From positions 1 through 64,000 of the forward strand of contig JAFZEX010000020.1 of the NCBI GenBank assembly GCA_017560425.1: a stretch of 64,000 nucleotides of DNA, given 5' to 3'. The position numbers and the translations under genes were made by a program. Under the pieces are notes generated by a model, which saw only the letters and a list, made by a program, of their open reading frames with translations, made no database searches and was not told where the DNA came from. Source of the DNA: Alistipes sp. (GTDB taxonomy: Bacteria > Bacteroidota > Bacteroidia > Bacteroidales > Rikenellaceae). Within the stretch, counting starts at the first letter, position 1; the number at the start of each line of letters is the position of its first letter. Below are positions 8,289 through 17,282 of the stretch, in pieces.

Positions 8289-8291
8289 CGA

Positions 8292-8326
8292 AGCGGCAAT
8301 CAGAGATGGTTGCCGCTTATTTTTTT
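8292..8326 (+). terminator. terminator of tRNA-Arg
   Basis: Stem AGCGGCAA/TTGCCGCT followed by ATTTTTTTG. The T-run also supplies the -33 TTTG of the next promoter. Confidence 0.88.
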
Positions 8327-8354
8327 GTCGTTTGACAATGATTGTGTATATTTG
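8324..8354 (+). promoter_or_regulatory. promoter of the fucosidase gene
   Basis: TTTG ending at 8327, about 19 bp, TATATTTG at 8347-8354. It lies 23 bp before the ATG at 8378. Confidence 0.7.
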
Positions 8355-8377
8355 TAAATGATACAACCACGCACATC

Positions 8378-9829
8378 ATGAGACGACGATTTTCAACAGC
8401 CATAATGGCACTCGCACTACTATCGTGCACCACTACCCCACAACCAACACTCTACACCCAGCATGTCACATTCCCCGAGGGCGCAACGCTTGAGGAGAAG
8501 GTCGATATGGTATCACGCCTTGTGCCCTCCGAGGCGCAGCTACAATGGCAACAGCTCGAGCTGAGCGCCTTCATACACTTCGGCATGAACACCTTCACAG
8601 GCAGCGAGTGGGGAAGTGGCACAGATAGCCCCGAGATGTTCAACCCCACGGCCCTCGACTGCGAGCAGTGGGTGCGCACACTCAAGGAGGGCGGCTTCAA
8701 GCTCGTTATCCTCACCGCCAAGCACCACGATGGCTTCTGCCTATGGCCCACGGCTACTACCGACTACTCCGTAAAGCAGTCGCCATGGCGCGAGGGCAAG
8801 GGCGATGTTGTGCGTGAGCTACGTGATGCCTGCGCAAAACATGGCATGAAGTTTGGCGTATATCTCTCGCCATGGGATCGCAATGCCGAGTGCTACGGCG
8901 ACTCGCCCGCCTATAATCGACTATACATCGCTCAGCTTACCGAGCTACTTATTGAGTATGGGCACATCGACGAGGTGTGGTTCGACGGCGCATGTGGCGA
9001 GGGTGCTAATGGCCGCAAGCAGGAGTACGACTGGAGCGCCATACTACGATGCGTCGAGGAGCACCAGCCCGATGCCGTGACAGCCATCATGGGCGACGAC
9101 ATACGCTGGGTAGGCAACGAGGGCGGCGTGGGTAGAGCAACCGAGTGGAGCGCCACGATGATCGCCCCAGGGTCGTACGTAGATAAGATAGCCGAGAACA
9201 AGCGCCTCGGACTCGAGGAGATGTCGAAAGATTTGGGCAGCAGAGAGCTTCTTGCCAAGGCTAACGAGGCATATTGGTATCCATCGGAGGTGGACGTGTC
9301 GATACGCCCCGGCTGGTTCTACCACTCGGAGGAGGATGGCAAGGTGCGCTCGCTCGGCAACCTTGTCGATATTTACTACCGCTCGGTGGGAAGCAACTCG
9401 GTATTGCTGCTAAATATCCCGCCCGATAAGCGAGGCCTTATCCACGAGGTAGATGCCGAGCGCATCAAGGCTTTTGGCAACTACATACGCACAACTTTCG
9501 AGAAGAACTACCTCGCCGAGAATAGCACCACATGGCACGCCACAGCGGGCGAGAGCCGAGAGTTTGCCGTAGAGAGTGGCGCAAAGGTCAATACCCTACT
9601 CCTGCAAGAGGATATCGCCCAGGGTCAGCGTGTCGAGAGCTTTGTGGTTGAGGGCATGATAAATGGCGAGTGGCGAGAGCTATGCTCGGGCACAACAATC
9701 GGCTACAAGCGCCTTCTGCGCTTCGACGAGTGCCACCCCGAGCGCCTACGCCTTACCATCACCGAGAGCCGCACCACCGCCAACATCAAGAGCATAGGCC
9801 TCTACTACGCTGAGCCTATTACTGAATAA
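8378..9829 (+). CDS. alpha-L-fucosidase (GH29) lipoprotein
   Basis: Releases alpha-L-fucose from host or dietary glycans. 483 residues from the ATG at 8378, behind a consensus promoter; the longer frame at 8342 would start inside the promoter. Lipoprotein signal with Cys17 (MALALLSC). The GH29 catalytic domain begins around residue 45 (FIHFGMNTFTGSEWG) and includes LTAKHHDGFCLWP and the nucleophile context EVWFDGACG. The C-terminal 100 residues or so form a beta domain. It is monocistronic, flanked by terminators, with no SusC/SusD pair, so it is not part of a classical PUL here. Fucose or a related substituted sugar is the likely substrate. Confidence 0.92.
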   Translation: MRRRFSTAIMALALLSCTTTPQPTLYTQHVTFPEGATLEEKVDMVSRLVPSEAQLQWQQLELSAFIHFGMNTFTGSEWGSGTDSPEMFNPTALDCEQWVRTLKEGGFKLVILTAKHHDGFCLWPTATTDYSVKQSPWREGKGDVVRELRDACAKHGMKFGVYLSPWDRNAECYGDSPAYNRLYIAQLTELLIEYGHIDEVWFDGACGEGANGRKQEYDWSAILRCVEEHQPDAVTAIMGDDIRWVGNEGGVGRATEWSATMIAPGSYVDKIAENKRLGLEEMSKDLGSRELLAKANEAYWYPSEVDVSIRPGWFYHSEEDGKVRSLGNLVDIYYRSVGSNSVLLLNIPPDKRGLIHEVDAERIKAFGNYIRTTFEKNYLAENSTTWHATAGESREFAVESGAKVNTLLLQEDIAQGQRVESFVVEGMINGEWRELCSGTTIGYKRLLRFDECHPERLRLTITESRTTANIKSIGLYYAEPITE

Positions 9830-9838
9830 TATAGACAC

Positions 9839-9874
9839 AATATAGGTGCTATCCGCAGTGATAGCACCTATATT
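9839..9874. terminator. hairpin terminator after the fucosidase gene
   Basis: Inverted repeat AATATAGGTGCTATC/GATAGCACCTATATT with a 6-nt loop and AT-rich flanks on both sides. It can serve both convergent units. Confidence 0.8.
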
Positions 9875-9889
9875 ATTTACGAAGAGGAC

Positions 9890-10007
9890 AGAGATAGTGA
9901 GATGTGGTACATCGAAAAAGTAATCACCCGAGGATAGTACAAGGAGTACAACCTCGGGTGATTAACCTTTTTGGATGTGCCGCAGAAAGGCGGCTTATCA
10001 CAACAAA
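9890..10007 (-). terminator. composite 3' element and terminator of the PpiD-like gene (copy B)
   Basis: After the stop the minus strand reads TTTGTTGTGATAAG, a GCCGC/GCGGC mini-hairpin, CCAAAAAG, then a long hairpin at 9921-9964 (TAATCACCCGAGG/CCTCGGGTGATTA with an inner GTAC/GTAC stem) and CTTTTTC. It is nearly the same as the element after rny. Confidence 0.8.
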
Positions 10008-11999
10008 TTAAAATGTCATATCAGTACGATGATCCTTCACCTCAGCCTTCTTACGGAATGAATTGTAGATACCATTCTGGTAAGCAGTCATAAGCTTCTC
10101 TGTGAGTGGAATACGCTCTGAAGCATAAGATGCTGGATCGATATCGCCGTTGATCTTGTTTACAACGAATACGTAAGCAGCACGTGTGCCCTGAACCTTA
10201 GCAACCTTGCCAGCCTCAGTAGTTGCAGCGATAGCACCTACAAGGTGAGCATCAGGAGCGTTGTCGTAGAACTTAACACCTGCGAACTTCTCCTCCTTAG
10301 CACCCTCGAATGCCTTAGCCTCAGCCAATGTGTTAGCCTTAGCAGCAATCATAGCGTACTTCTTGTCGGCAACCAACTTACGGCGGATAGCCATATCGTT
10401 GCGAGCCTCATACTTCTCAGTGTCGATAGAGTGAACCAAAACAACGTAAGTTACGCCGTCGATAACAAACTGCTTAGTGTCACCAACCTTAGCGCCAAGT
10501 ACCCAGCTAGCAATGTTCGAAGAGTTAGCGATACCCTGAACAGTTGTAGGCTGGCCGCTAAGAGCGTCGGCACGTGTTACAACAGCAGCAAGTGCTGGCT
10601 TCTGAGCCTCCTTAGCAGCAGCGTTGAACGACTCAACATCGCTACCCATCTTTGCAGCAAAGGCATCAACCTTAGCCAATACAGCACGGTTAGTATCGTC
10701 GCTTGGAACGAGCTCGCGGTCGAGGTTAGCAGTAAGAACATAGCGCTTAGCAGCACCGATCTTGTTGATCTTAACAACTGTAGCAACACCATTTGTAGTG
10801 AAAGTGAAGATGTCGCCAACCTTCTTACCAAGGAAGTGCTTAGTCTCGCTCACAGGCATCTGATCGAAGGCGATAGTCTGAAGCTGTGCATCCTTAGCTG
10901 TCTGAAGCTTCTTGAAGTCGCCACCATTGCCCTTAAGCTCCTCTACTGCCTTGTCAGCCTCAGCAACATTCTCGAATGCAGCAATCTCAATCTCGAAGTT
11001 CTCAGGAGCAGTGATGTCAGAGAGGAGGTAACGTGCAGTCCACACGTTAGCCTTAAGCTCAGGACCATATGCCTTAGCTAGCTTGAATGCATCAGCATAT
11101 ACCTTCTCCAACTTGTCGTATGCAGTGTAGAATGAAGATACCTTACCACCAGCAGCACGCACAGCAGCCTTGATACCATCAACATTGCCAGCCAACTCCT
11201 TAACCTTAGCGTCGAGAGCCTTAACCTCAGCCTCGATAGCAGCCTTATCCTCCTCAGATGGCTGACGCTCGAAGCGCACGTAGCGGATGCCACGGCTGTC
11301 GTACTTAGGGTTCTCCTTGCGGTTAGCCTCGTAGTAAGCAGCAACCTCCTCGTCAGAAACCGATACCTCAGAATCCTTGATAGCTGAGTAAGGAATCTCA
11401 ACATATACACCGTCAAAAGTGAGCTTGTCGTTACGCAAAGCGTGAGCTACGTCCAACTTGTTGAGGTAAAGACCTGCTGAGATGATATCCATGAACTTCA
11501 TGTTAGCGAGGTTCTCCTGTGCGAAGTAGATCTCGCTGCTCCAGATAATCTGAAGGATCTGGTCGATCTGCTCAGCTGAAATGCCAAAAGATGCATACTG
11601 TGCACGAAGGTCACGGAAGTTCTGAGTAGCCTGAGCCTCGATCTCAGCGTCAGTAGCATAAACGCCGATGCCAGCAAAAGCCTCAGCTGAGTAGTTGTTG
11701 TAGATAAGTGTGTGAAGTGCACGACGAGCGCCCTCATCACGACCCATCTCCTCGATGCGACCAGTGTACTGGTTGAGCATCTGAAGAGAGCTGTAAAGCT
11801 CACGCAAACGTGCATACTCGATGTGCTTAACCTCCTCACCAGCGATAGTGAACACGGCAGGGCCGTTGATCTCATCGTCGGTAGGCTGATCTACAAACGA
11901 ATTGCTGTCGAGATTAAGCGCAAAGATCACAAGCACAACAGCAATAAGTCCGGAAATAAGAAAGCCGAACTTAGTTTTCAAAGTGTTTAATGATGCCAT
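10008..11999 (-). CDS. membrane-anchored peptidylprolyl isomerase, PpiD/SurA-like
   Basis: Periplasmic folding factor, 663 residues. One N-terminal membrane anchor (about 12-30, FLISGLIAVVLVIFALNL) is followed by a SurA-type chaperone domain (about 45-220) and long helical regions surrounding a parvulin-like segment near residues 350-420 (FKKLQTAKDAQLQTIAFDQMP). This matches the PpiD layout of Bacteroidetes. The parvulin core is weakly conserved, so chaperone activity may dominate over isomerase activity. The gene follows the CNNM gene with its own promoter (12038-12045). In many Bacteroidetes this foldase lies in the same envelope cluster with lptC and coaX. Confidence 0.82.
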   Translation of the reverse strand: MASLNTLKTKFGFLISGLIAVVLVIFALNLDSNSFVDQPTDDEINGPAVFTIAGEEVKHIEYARLRELYSSLQMLNQYTGRIEEMGRDEGARRALHTLIYNNYSAEAFAGIGVYATDAEIEAQATQNFRDLRAQYASFGISAEQIDQILQIIWSSEIYFAQENLANMKFMDIISAGLYLNKLDVAHALRNDKLTFDGVYVEIPYSAIKDSEVSVSDEEVAAYYEANRKENPKYDSRGIRYVRFERQPSEEDKAAIEAEVKALDAKVKELAGNVDGIKAAVRAAGGKVSSFYTAYDKLEKVYADAFKLAKAYGPELKANVWTARYLLSDITAPENFEIEIAAFENVAEADKAVEELKGNGGDFKKLQTAKDAQLQTIAFDQMPVSETKHFLGKKVGDIFTFTTNGVATVVKINKIGAAKRYVLTANLDRELVPSDDTNRAVLAKVDAFAAKMGSDVESFNAAAKEAQKPALAAVVTRADALSGQPTTVQGIANSSNIASWVLGAKVGDTKQFVIDGVTYVVLVHSIDTEKYEARNDMAIRRKLVADKKYAMIAAKANTLAEAKAFEGAKEEKFAGVKFYDNAPDAHLVGAIAATTEAGKVAKVQGTRAAYVFVVNKINGDIDPASYASERIPLTEKLMTAYQNGIYNSFRKKAEVKDHRTDMTF

Positions 12000-12037
12000 A
12001 ACTATTTTATTTATTTTGTAATTTTCGTTTAAGCCTC

Positions 12038-12045
12038 CAAAGATA
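12038..12045 (-). promoter_or_regulatory. -7 box of the PpiD-like gene
   Basis: Minus-strand TATCTTTG, 39 bp upstream of the start, with a TTGTG at 12065-12069 at the -33 position. Confidence 0.65.
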
Positions 12046-12148
12046 GTAATTTTTTATTAATTAACACAATCTTAGGAGCTATTTTTGCTATTACACCACA
12101 ACTCGGGCAGAGTTGATGGCGAAATATATCGCCATTTATGGCTGAGGG

Positions 12149-13396
12149 CTACTTACGCTTGATGCTCACAAGGTCGAGGCGTGACTGCTCACGGCGCAAA
12201 ATCTTGATGAGATATTGCTCAACATCAATCTGCTCGCCCTCATGCGGAATGCTTCCGTGCTTGGCTATGATATATCCAGCCAAGGTGTCGTAGTCGTCCT
12301 CCTCGGCAAGGCCTAAGCCATACTTCTCGTTGAGATACTCCACCTCGAGGCGTGACGAGAACTCCCACTCACCCTCCGAGATCTCCTTCTCGACAAGCTC
12401 CTGAACATCGTGCTCGTCCTCAATCTCGCCGAAGATCTGCTCCAAGACATCCTCCAACGAAATGATGCCCGCCGTGCCACCAAACTCGTCGATGACAACA
12501 GCGATGCTCGCACGACGCTTGGTGAAGGTCTCAAGCATAGCTTGCAGAGGCATGGTCTCGGCAACATATATGGTCTTGATAAGTATGTCCGAGATAGACT
12601 TAGGCTGCTCGAACAGACTCTTCGAATTTACATATCCGATGATATTGTCGATGGTGTCGTGCCACACGAAGATACGTGAAAACTTGGTCTCGACAAAGCG
12701 CTCGGTAAGCTCGGCAATAGTTGTAGACTCGAGGTCTACAGCCTCGACATCAACACGTTGCACCATGCAGTCACGCACACGCAGATCGGCAAAGTCGAGA
12801 GCGTTTTGGAATAGGCGGATATCCTCCTCGTCCTCGCTCTGCACCTCCACATTCTCTGCCTCGACAAGCTGTGCAAGGTCGTCACGGTTAAACTCCGTGG
12901 GCTCCTCATGCTGTTCCACCTTGTTTCCCGTTAGGCGTAGTAGCAGGTGCGAGAGTAGCGTCGTGAGGCGTGATATAGGGTATAGCACAATATAGATCAC
13001 ATACATCACGGGCGACGATACCATATAGTAGAAGTTGGGGTTGCGACGAACGATAGACTTCGGTATATACTCGCCAACGAAGATGATGACTACGGTAGAG
13101 AGGATCGTCTGAGCCAAGGCATTATCGACACCGAGCTGCATCATGAGCAACTTGGACATATACATAGAGTAGACAACAAGCGCTATGTTGTTGCCCACGA
13201 GTATTGTAGTAATGTAGTTACCGGGGTTCTTCGAGAAGAGTTCTGCAATACGATTAAACATTGGGCTTTGCTTGCGGTCGATCTCCTCACGCAGACGGTT
13301 ACGGCTCAAAAACGCAATCTCCATGCCCGAGCAAAATGCCGAGAAGAGAAGCATCACACCAATGATTATTAATTGTATTAGTAGGGGTGTTTCCAT
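12149..13396 (-). CDS. CNNM/CorC-type membrane protein with CBS domains
   Basis: 415 residues. The N-terminal CNNM (DUF21) domain has about four hydrophobic segments within residues 5-150. A CBS pair covers about 195-330 (VRDCMVQRVDVEAVDLE ... AVVIDEFGGTAGIISLEDVLEQIFGEI, the hallmark hemolysin C/CorC motif), and a C-terminal CorC_HlyC transporter-associated domain follows. Members are linked to Mg2+ or Co2+ transport, and the Bacteroidetes paralogue GldE is gliding-related; this one cannot be assigned more narrowly. It sits between lptC (124 bp upstream) and the PpiD-like gene. Confidence 0.9.
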   Translation of the reverse strand: METPLLIQLIIIGVMLLFSAFCSGMEIAFLSRNRLREEIDRKQSPMFNRIAELFSKNPGNYITTILVGNNIALVVYSMYMSKLLMMQLGVDNALAQTILSTVVIIFVGEYIPKSIVRRNPNFYYMVSSPVMYVIYIVLYPISRLTTLLSHLLLRLTGNKVEQHEEPTEFNRDDLAQLVEAENVEVQSEDEEDIRLFQNALDFADLRVRDCMVQRVDVEAVDLESTTIAELTERFVETKFSRIFVWHDTIDNIIGYVNSKSLFEQPKSISDILIKTIYVAETMPLQAMLETFTKRRASIAVVIDEFGGTAGIISLEDVLEQIFGEIEDEHDVQELVEKEISEGEWEFSSRLEVEYLNEKYGLGLAEEDDYDTLAGYIIAKHGSIPHEGEQIDVEQYLIKILRREQSRLDLVSIKRK

Positions 13397-13520
13397 GTTT
13401 TGTTAGGTGAACACGCTATTTTATTTGCCTAAGTTAGGAATTAGCAATGATGTTAATTAGTAATATTTCGCCACTTGTCACCAAAAAGCCATTCGCTAAA
13501 TTAGGCACACATATTTCAAC

Positions 13521-14450
13521 TTATTTACGCTCCTTTGCAGGGGTATCCTTACGCTCGGCAGGAGCTGTTCGCTTAGCTGGAGCCTCGGGGTTTACTGCGC
13601 TCGATATCTTTGAGTTAGGTATCGAAACATTGTTTCTTGTTGGCGTAGGCAGTGGGTGCGGATTATTTGTTGGAGATGTCGATGGGTTGAAGCCACGTCC
13701 CTGGATCATATTATTAGATTTTCCCCTAGGCTTTGGGCTATTCTTCTCCCTCTCAGGTTTGAGAGCATCTCTTGTCGAGCCCTTGCCATTATCCTTATTC
13801 GGCCTCTTATCCTTCTCTACATTCTCCTTTTTAGCACTCTCTTCAGACTCTTCTACGGGCGTGAAGTCGAACTCCATCTCGCTCTTGTACTTTCTGAAGT
13901 GTATATTCTTTAGGTCCTCATCAGCCTCGAAGCCTACGCCTGAGTGCCAGCCATCGGCCTGAAGCACCTTGGTATCGACATTCGAGTAGACCTTCTTTGT
14001 TCGTGCGTCCCAAAATAGCTGCTCGGTACGCACCTCGGTGAGGCTGACAACAGCGGTGTCACCCTCCTTGCGGTTTCTCTTTATAACGACCACATTATTT
14101 TTTGCCTCCCACAACTTCTGCTTGTCGTAGTAGATAGCATAGTCAGCACGGATTGTTGCCGAAACCAATGACAACGAATCGGAGGTATATGTGACCATAT
14201 TAACGCCATCAGGGAACTCCTGATATGGATTTTTTGCAAGGCTGTAGCCCTTGATCACGGGTGCCGAGAAGGTGTATGAACGCTCGCCATTCTCGGTCAT
14301 GGTGATTGATCGGTTGTAGCTAAGCTCGGTCATGAGCGACTCTACGTCGTACTCCACGGCTGAGGGCTTCGGGCCACATGAGAATAGCAATGTAGCACTC
14401 CCCACAACGAGGAGTGCTAACATCGCATATCTTGATAGTGATTGGTGCAT
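13521..14450 (-). CDS. lptC: LPS export protein LptC, with a long disordered C-terminal tail
   Basis: Component of the LptB2FGC-A lipopolysaccharide transport bridge. 309 residues, against about 190 in typical LptC. The N-terminus is a lipoprotein-like signal (GSATLLFSC, Cys25) where E. coli uses a membrane helix. The beta-jellyroll part covers about 30-195 (YTFSAPVIKGYSL, VVVIKRNRKEGDTAVVSLTEV, DGWHSGVGFEAD). The last 110 residues or so are low complexity, rich in Lys, Pro, Asn, Glu and Ser. Gene order TPR-lptC-CNNM is common in Bacteroidetes and supports the call. The tail is unusual and might be periplasmic linker or wall-binding sequence; this is inference. Confidence 0.85.
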   Translation of the reverse strand: MHQSLSRYAMLALLVVGSATLLFSCGPKPSAVEYDVESLMTELSYNRSITMTENGERSYTFSAPVIKGYSLAKNPYQEFPDGVNMVTYTSDSLSLVSATIRADYAIYYDKQKLWEAKNNVVVIKRNRKEGDTAVVSLTEVRTEQLFWDARTKKVYSNVDTKVLQADGWHSGVGFEADEDLKNIHFRKYKSEMEFDFTPVEESEESAKKENVEKDKRPNKDNGKGSTRDALKPEREKNSPKPRGKSNNMIQGRGFNPSTSPTNNPHPLPTPTRNNVSIPNSKISSAVNPEAPAKRTAPAERKDTPAKERK

Positions 14451-14476
14451 ATAGTACTCTACTTGTGCACCACTTT

Positions 14477-15823
14477 TTAGCGGTAACGTACAGTTGTCTT
14501 AGCACCTGAAGCCATACCACATGGTACGGTGAAGCCCTGACCTGCCTGAAGCTCCTTGAAGAAGCAAGTCTCCTGTGATGGGAAACCAGCACGGTAAGAA
14601 CCCATGAGGCGGCGTGCAGCAGCCTGAACAGTAGGCTCACCTGCAAGGCGATCTACAGCCTGGCTCATCTGGTCGTAAGCAGCCCAATAGATAGAGCCAC
14701 CACCAAGGCCGTCCTCACATACTGAAGATGCGTAGCACTGACCAAGAACGAAGTATGAGTAGCCGTTAGCTGGGTTGAGGCTCTTGAGTGAGCGTGCAGC
14801 ATCAGCAGCAGCACGAATGTTACCAGCAGAGAGCTCGATGATAGCTACCTGAGCATACAACGACTCCTTGAGCTGAGGATCTGTCTCAACAGCGAGTGCC
14901 TCACGCAAGTACTTGAGAGCCTTGCTGTACTCCTTACGATCCTGGAACGCCTTAGCGAGGAACAACGCTACATCTGAGCTTGGCTCAGCAGCATACTGCT
15001 TCTCGGTAATCTCGAAGTAGAAGTCGCTAGCGCAGTTCTGGCGTGACATCAACGACACTGCCTTCTTAATGAGCTCAACATCATCTGGGTTTGCAGCGAT
15101 CTTCTCCTTATACAACTGCTCGATGTTGTCGCAGTTTGCAGCGCCGCTATTCACGAAGCTATCCTCGAAGGTCTTCTTGTTTGCAAGATCCTTCTCGTCG
15201 CTTACGCCATCGAAGTATACGATAAGGCTCTGATACTCGTCAAGAATCAAGTCAGGAGTGATTGAATCGGTAGTGCGGTAGTCGTCGCAGATAGCCTTGA
15301 AGTACAAGGTTACGATGTCGAGCTTCACGGTGTTAGCCTCAACAGCAGACTGAACAGCCTCCTTAAGTGTTTTACGGAGCAACTCACGGTCTGTTGAGCA
15401 GTACTTGTTTACGTCACGAGCCTTAAGGTCGAGGATGTAGTCACGACCATACTTTAGGTCGTCACCGAAGTACTGGATACGCAAGTCGTAGATAAGCAGC
15501 AATGAGTCGATAAGCATGCGCTTCTCGTCGAGCTGACGTGCACGGTTGATACGGTTCTTGTAGAGGGTTGTACCACGTGAGAATGTCTGCACTGACGCAG
15601 CTGGGCAGTTCTGAATAAGCTGCTGGAAGTTCGCAGTTGCAGCTGCATAATCCTTAGCCTCAAGGTTCTCCTTAAGGAAGTTACTTGCACCGATGTTTGA
15701 TGCACGCTCCTCAGCAGTAGCACCCCACTTACCATAGAGCTTGTCATCGCTGAAGTCCTGAGCTGAAGCCGAGAAGCCCACGAAGAGGGCAGCAACAGCC
15801 AAAATAACTTTTACGTTTTTCAT
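14477..15823 (-). CDS. secreted TPR-repeat protein
   Basis: 448 residues. Signal peptide MKNVKVILAVAALFVGFSASA, then helical repeats; the clearest TPR-like stretch is residues 255-350 (DVALFLAKAFQDRKEYSKALKYLREAL, LYAQVAIIELSAGNIRAAADAARSL). It lies 43 bp after the barrel gene and 26 bp before lptC. The constant association with coaX, the barrel and lptC in Bacteroidetes suggests an envelope-assembly role, but no activity is known. Codon use and base composition match the neighbours. Confidence 0.8.
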   Translation of the reverse strand: MKNVKVILAVAALFVGFSASAQDFSDDKLYGKWGATAEERASNIGASNFLKENLEAKDYAAATANFQQLIQNCPAASVQTFSRGTTLYKNRINRARQLDEKRMLIDSLLLIYDLRIQYFGDDLKYGRDYILDLKARDVNKYCSTDRELLRKTLKEAVQSAVEANTVKLDIVTLYFKAICDDYRTTDSITPDLILDEYQSLIVYFDGVSDEKDLANKKTFEDSFVNSGAANCDNIEQLYKEKIAANPDDVELIKKAVSLMSRQNCASDFYFEITEKQYAAEPSSDVALFLAKAFQDRKEYSKALKYLREALAVETDPQLKESLYAQVAIIELSAGNIRAAADAARSLKSLNPANGYSYFVLGQCYASSVCEDGLGGGSIYWAAYDQMSQAVDRLAGEPTVQAAARRLMGSYRAGFPSQETCFFKELQAGQGFTVPCGMASGAKTTVRYR

Positions 15824-15866
15824 GTTTTTGGGTATGTAAATTATTAGTTAAAATTTTATTGTTTGC

Positions 15867-17282
15867 TTAATCAAACTTCTGACGCACAAACCAATAGTCC
15901 GACGTATCTGCCGAGAATAGCGAGAAGCCCAACGATAATTTGTAGTAGTTCTGTGTTGTGAGTCCCACCTTCTGCGCATTGACCATGATGGTGTTTGGCG
16001 ATGATAGGCGGCCATACTCGAACGCCACGTTTAGTGACGACGAGCCCCATAGTCGCATTGGGAAACCAACGCCGAGGGTCACAGCAAAGTTGTTAATCTG
16101 CTCGCCACCAAATGCCTGGTAGTAGTTGCCCGCCCTAACGCCGGCACGATACGACATACGGTTGAAGTAGCTGCGTGTATCTGTTCGGCGTGGTGTATAC
16201 TCAAAGCCGAGCTTCAGGCTATGGGTGTTGGTGTAGCTTACAACGATGTTTTGTGCATTGGCATTCTCCTCGTAAGAGCTATTGTCGTCGCCCCACAGCG
16301 CATAGTTGTAATCGACACCCCATGCCAGCGTGCGGCTCACATAGTACAAACCTGCGCCAAACTTGTGAGGCATTCTCAGGTCGAGCTTATCGAGCGAAGG
16401 GTTGATAAGATAACCGCCCGAGATAGTGGTATTATACTTATTATCAGTGAACACCACGCTCTGCTTACGAGGGTTTAGTCTTCCACCGAGGTCGTATGTA
16501 GCACCAAGCGTGAGCATGCGCTTCTCGTTCTGAACGATGTTCCACTGCAAGCCTGCCTGGAACTTGAAGTTGTTCACGATGTAGGTGTCAGCGCCCACGG
16601 TCGAGGCATAGGCACCTGTGCCCGTGAATGGTGTTACGATGGTCGAGTACTGGCGCTCGATATTTCCCCAATAGTACTTGGCAGCAACACCAACGGATAA
16701 GCGTCGCCATGGTGCCCAGCCCACAGCCACACGCACCTCGGAGATGTCGCCCTCGCCAGCATACATATACTGCACCTGACCGATATCTGCCCAATTATCA
16801 AACTGCTGGTCGATGGTCTTAATCTTGTATCCCACGCTGCTATATGGCGTGATGCTAAAGTTAAGGCCAAGGCCCTTTGCCAAAGGCATTGCAAAGGCGA
16901 TGTTGTGAATATTCACGGTGTTGTATGCCGTGCGAGCCTTGTTCAAGGCGCTACCCTCTGACGAGTACTTCATCTGGCTGTTGCGATAGTGCGTAGCATC
17001 GAAGTTCACGTCGAACAAGAAGCTCTTCTGTGGTGCGATGCTTGCAGCTGCGGGGTTAAGCGTGTTTACCTGACCAGGGCTACGCAAGCCGAGGCCCACA
17101 CCACCCATAGAGCGCATCTGCACACTACCAGGCGTAAGTATCTCGCCAAGGCCATACATCGAGTAGGGCGAATAGGCGTTCACACTACTTGTCTGCGCCG
17201 ATGATGCCATAGGCATAACCATCGCCACAGCCACAAGAAGTGGCATAATAACACGGAAAATATTTCTACTGCTTCTCTGCAT
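15867..17282 (-). CDS. outer-membrane beta-barrel protein
   Basis: 471 residues with a signal peptide ending near VMPMASSAQ, followed by alternating amphipathic strands and many Tyr/Gly/Asn residues (for example YSPYSMYGLGEI, GLGLNFSITPYSSVGYKI, LSLGFSLFSADTS), typical of a FadL/OmpP1-like or type B porin-like barrel. Its start overlaps the end of coaX by 17 bp (17266-17282), so translation is probably coupled. It may be a transport or assembly porin of the envelope cluster; the ligand is unknown. Confidence 0.8.
   Translation of the reverse strand: MQRSSRNIFRVIMPLLVAVAMVMPMASSAQTSSVNAYSPYSMYGLGEILTPGSVQMRSMGGVGLGLRSPGQVNTLNPAAASIAPQKSFLFDVNFDATHYRNSQMKYSSEGSALNKARTAYNTVNIHNIAFAMPLAKGLGLNFSITPYSSVGYKIKTIDQQFDNWADIGQVQYMYAGEGDISEVRVAVGWAPWRRLSVGVAAKYYWGNIERQYSTIVTPFTGTGAYASTVGADTYIVNNFKFQAGLQWNIVQNEKRMLTLGATYDLGGRLNPRKQSVVFTDNKYNTTISGGYLINPSLDKLDLRMPHKFGAGLYYVSRTLAWGVDYNYALWGDDNSSYEENANAQNIVVSYTNTHSLKLGFEYTPRRTDTRSYFNRMSYRAGVRAGNYYQAFGGEQINNFAVTLGVGFPMRLWGSSSLNVAFEYGRLSSPNTIMVNAQKVGLTTQNYYKLSLGFSLFSADTSDYWFVRQKFD

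Noticed and set aside
8378-9829. T9SS cargo status for the fucosidase and other surface proteins
   Set aside because: These proteins have lipoprotein signals and no type A or B C-terminal sorting domain that I can see.
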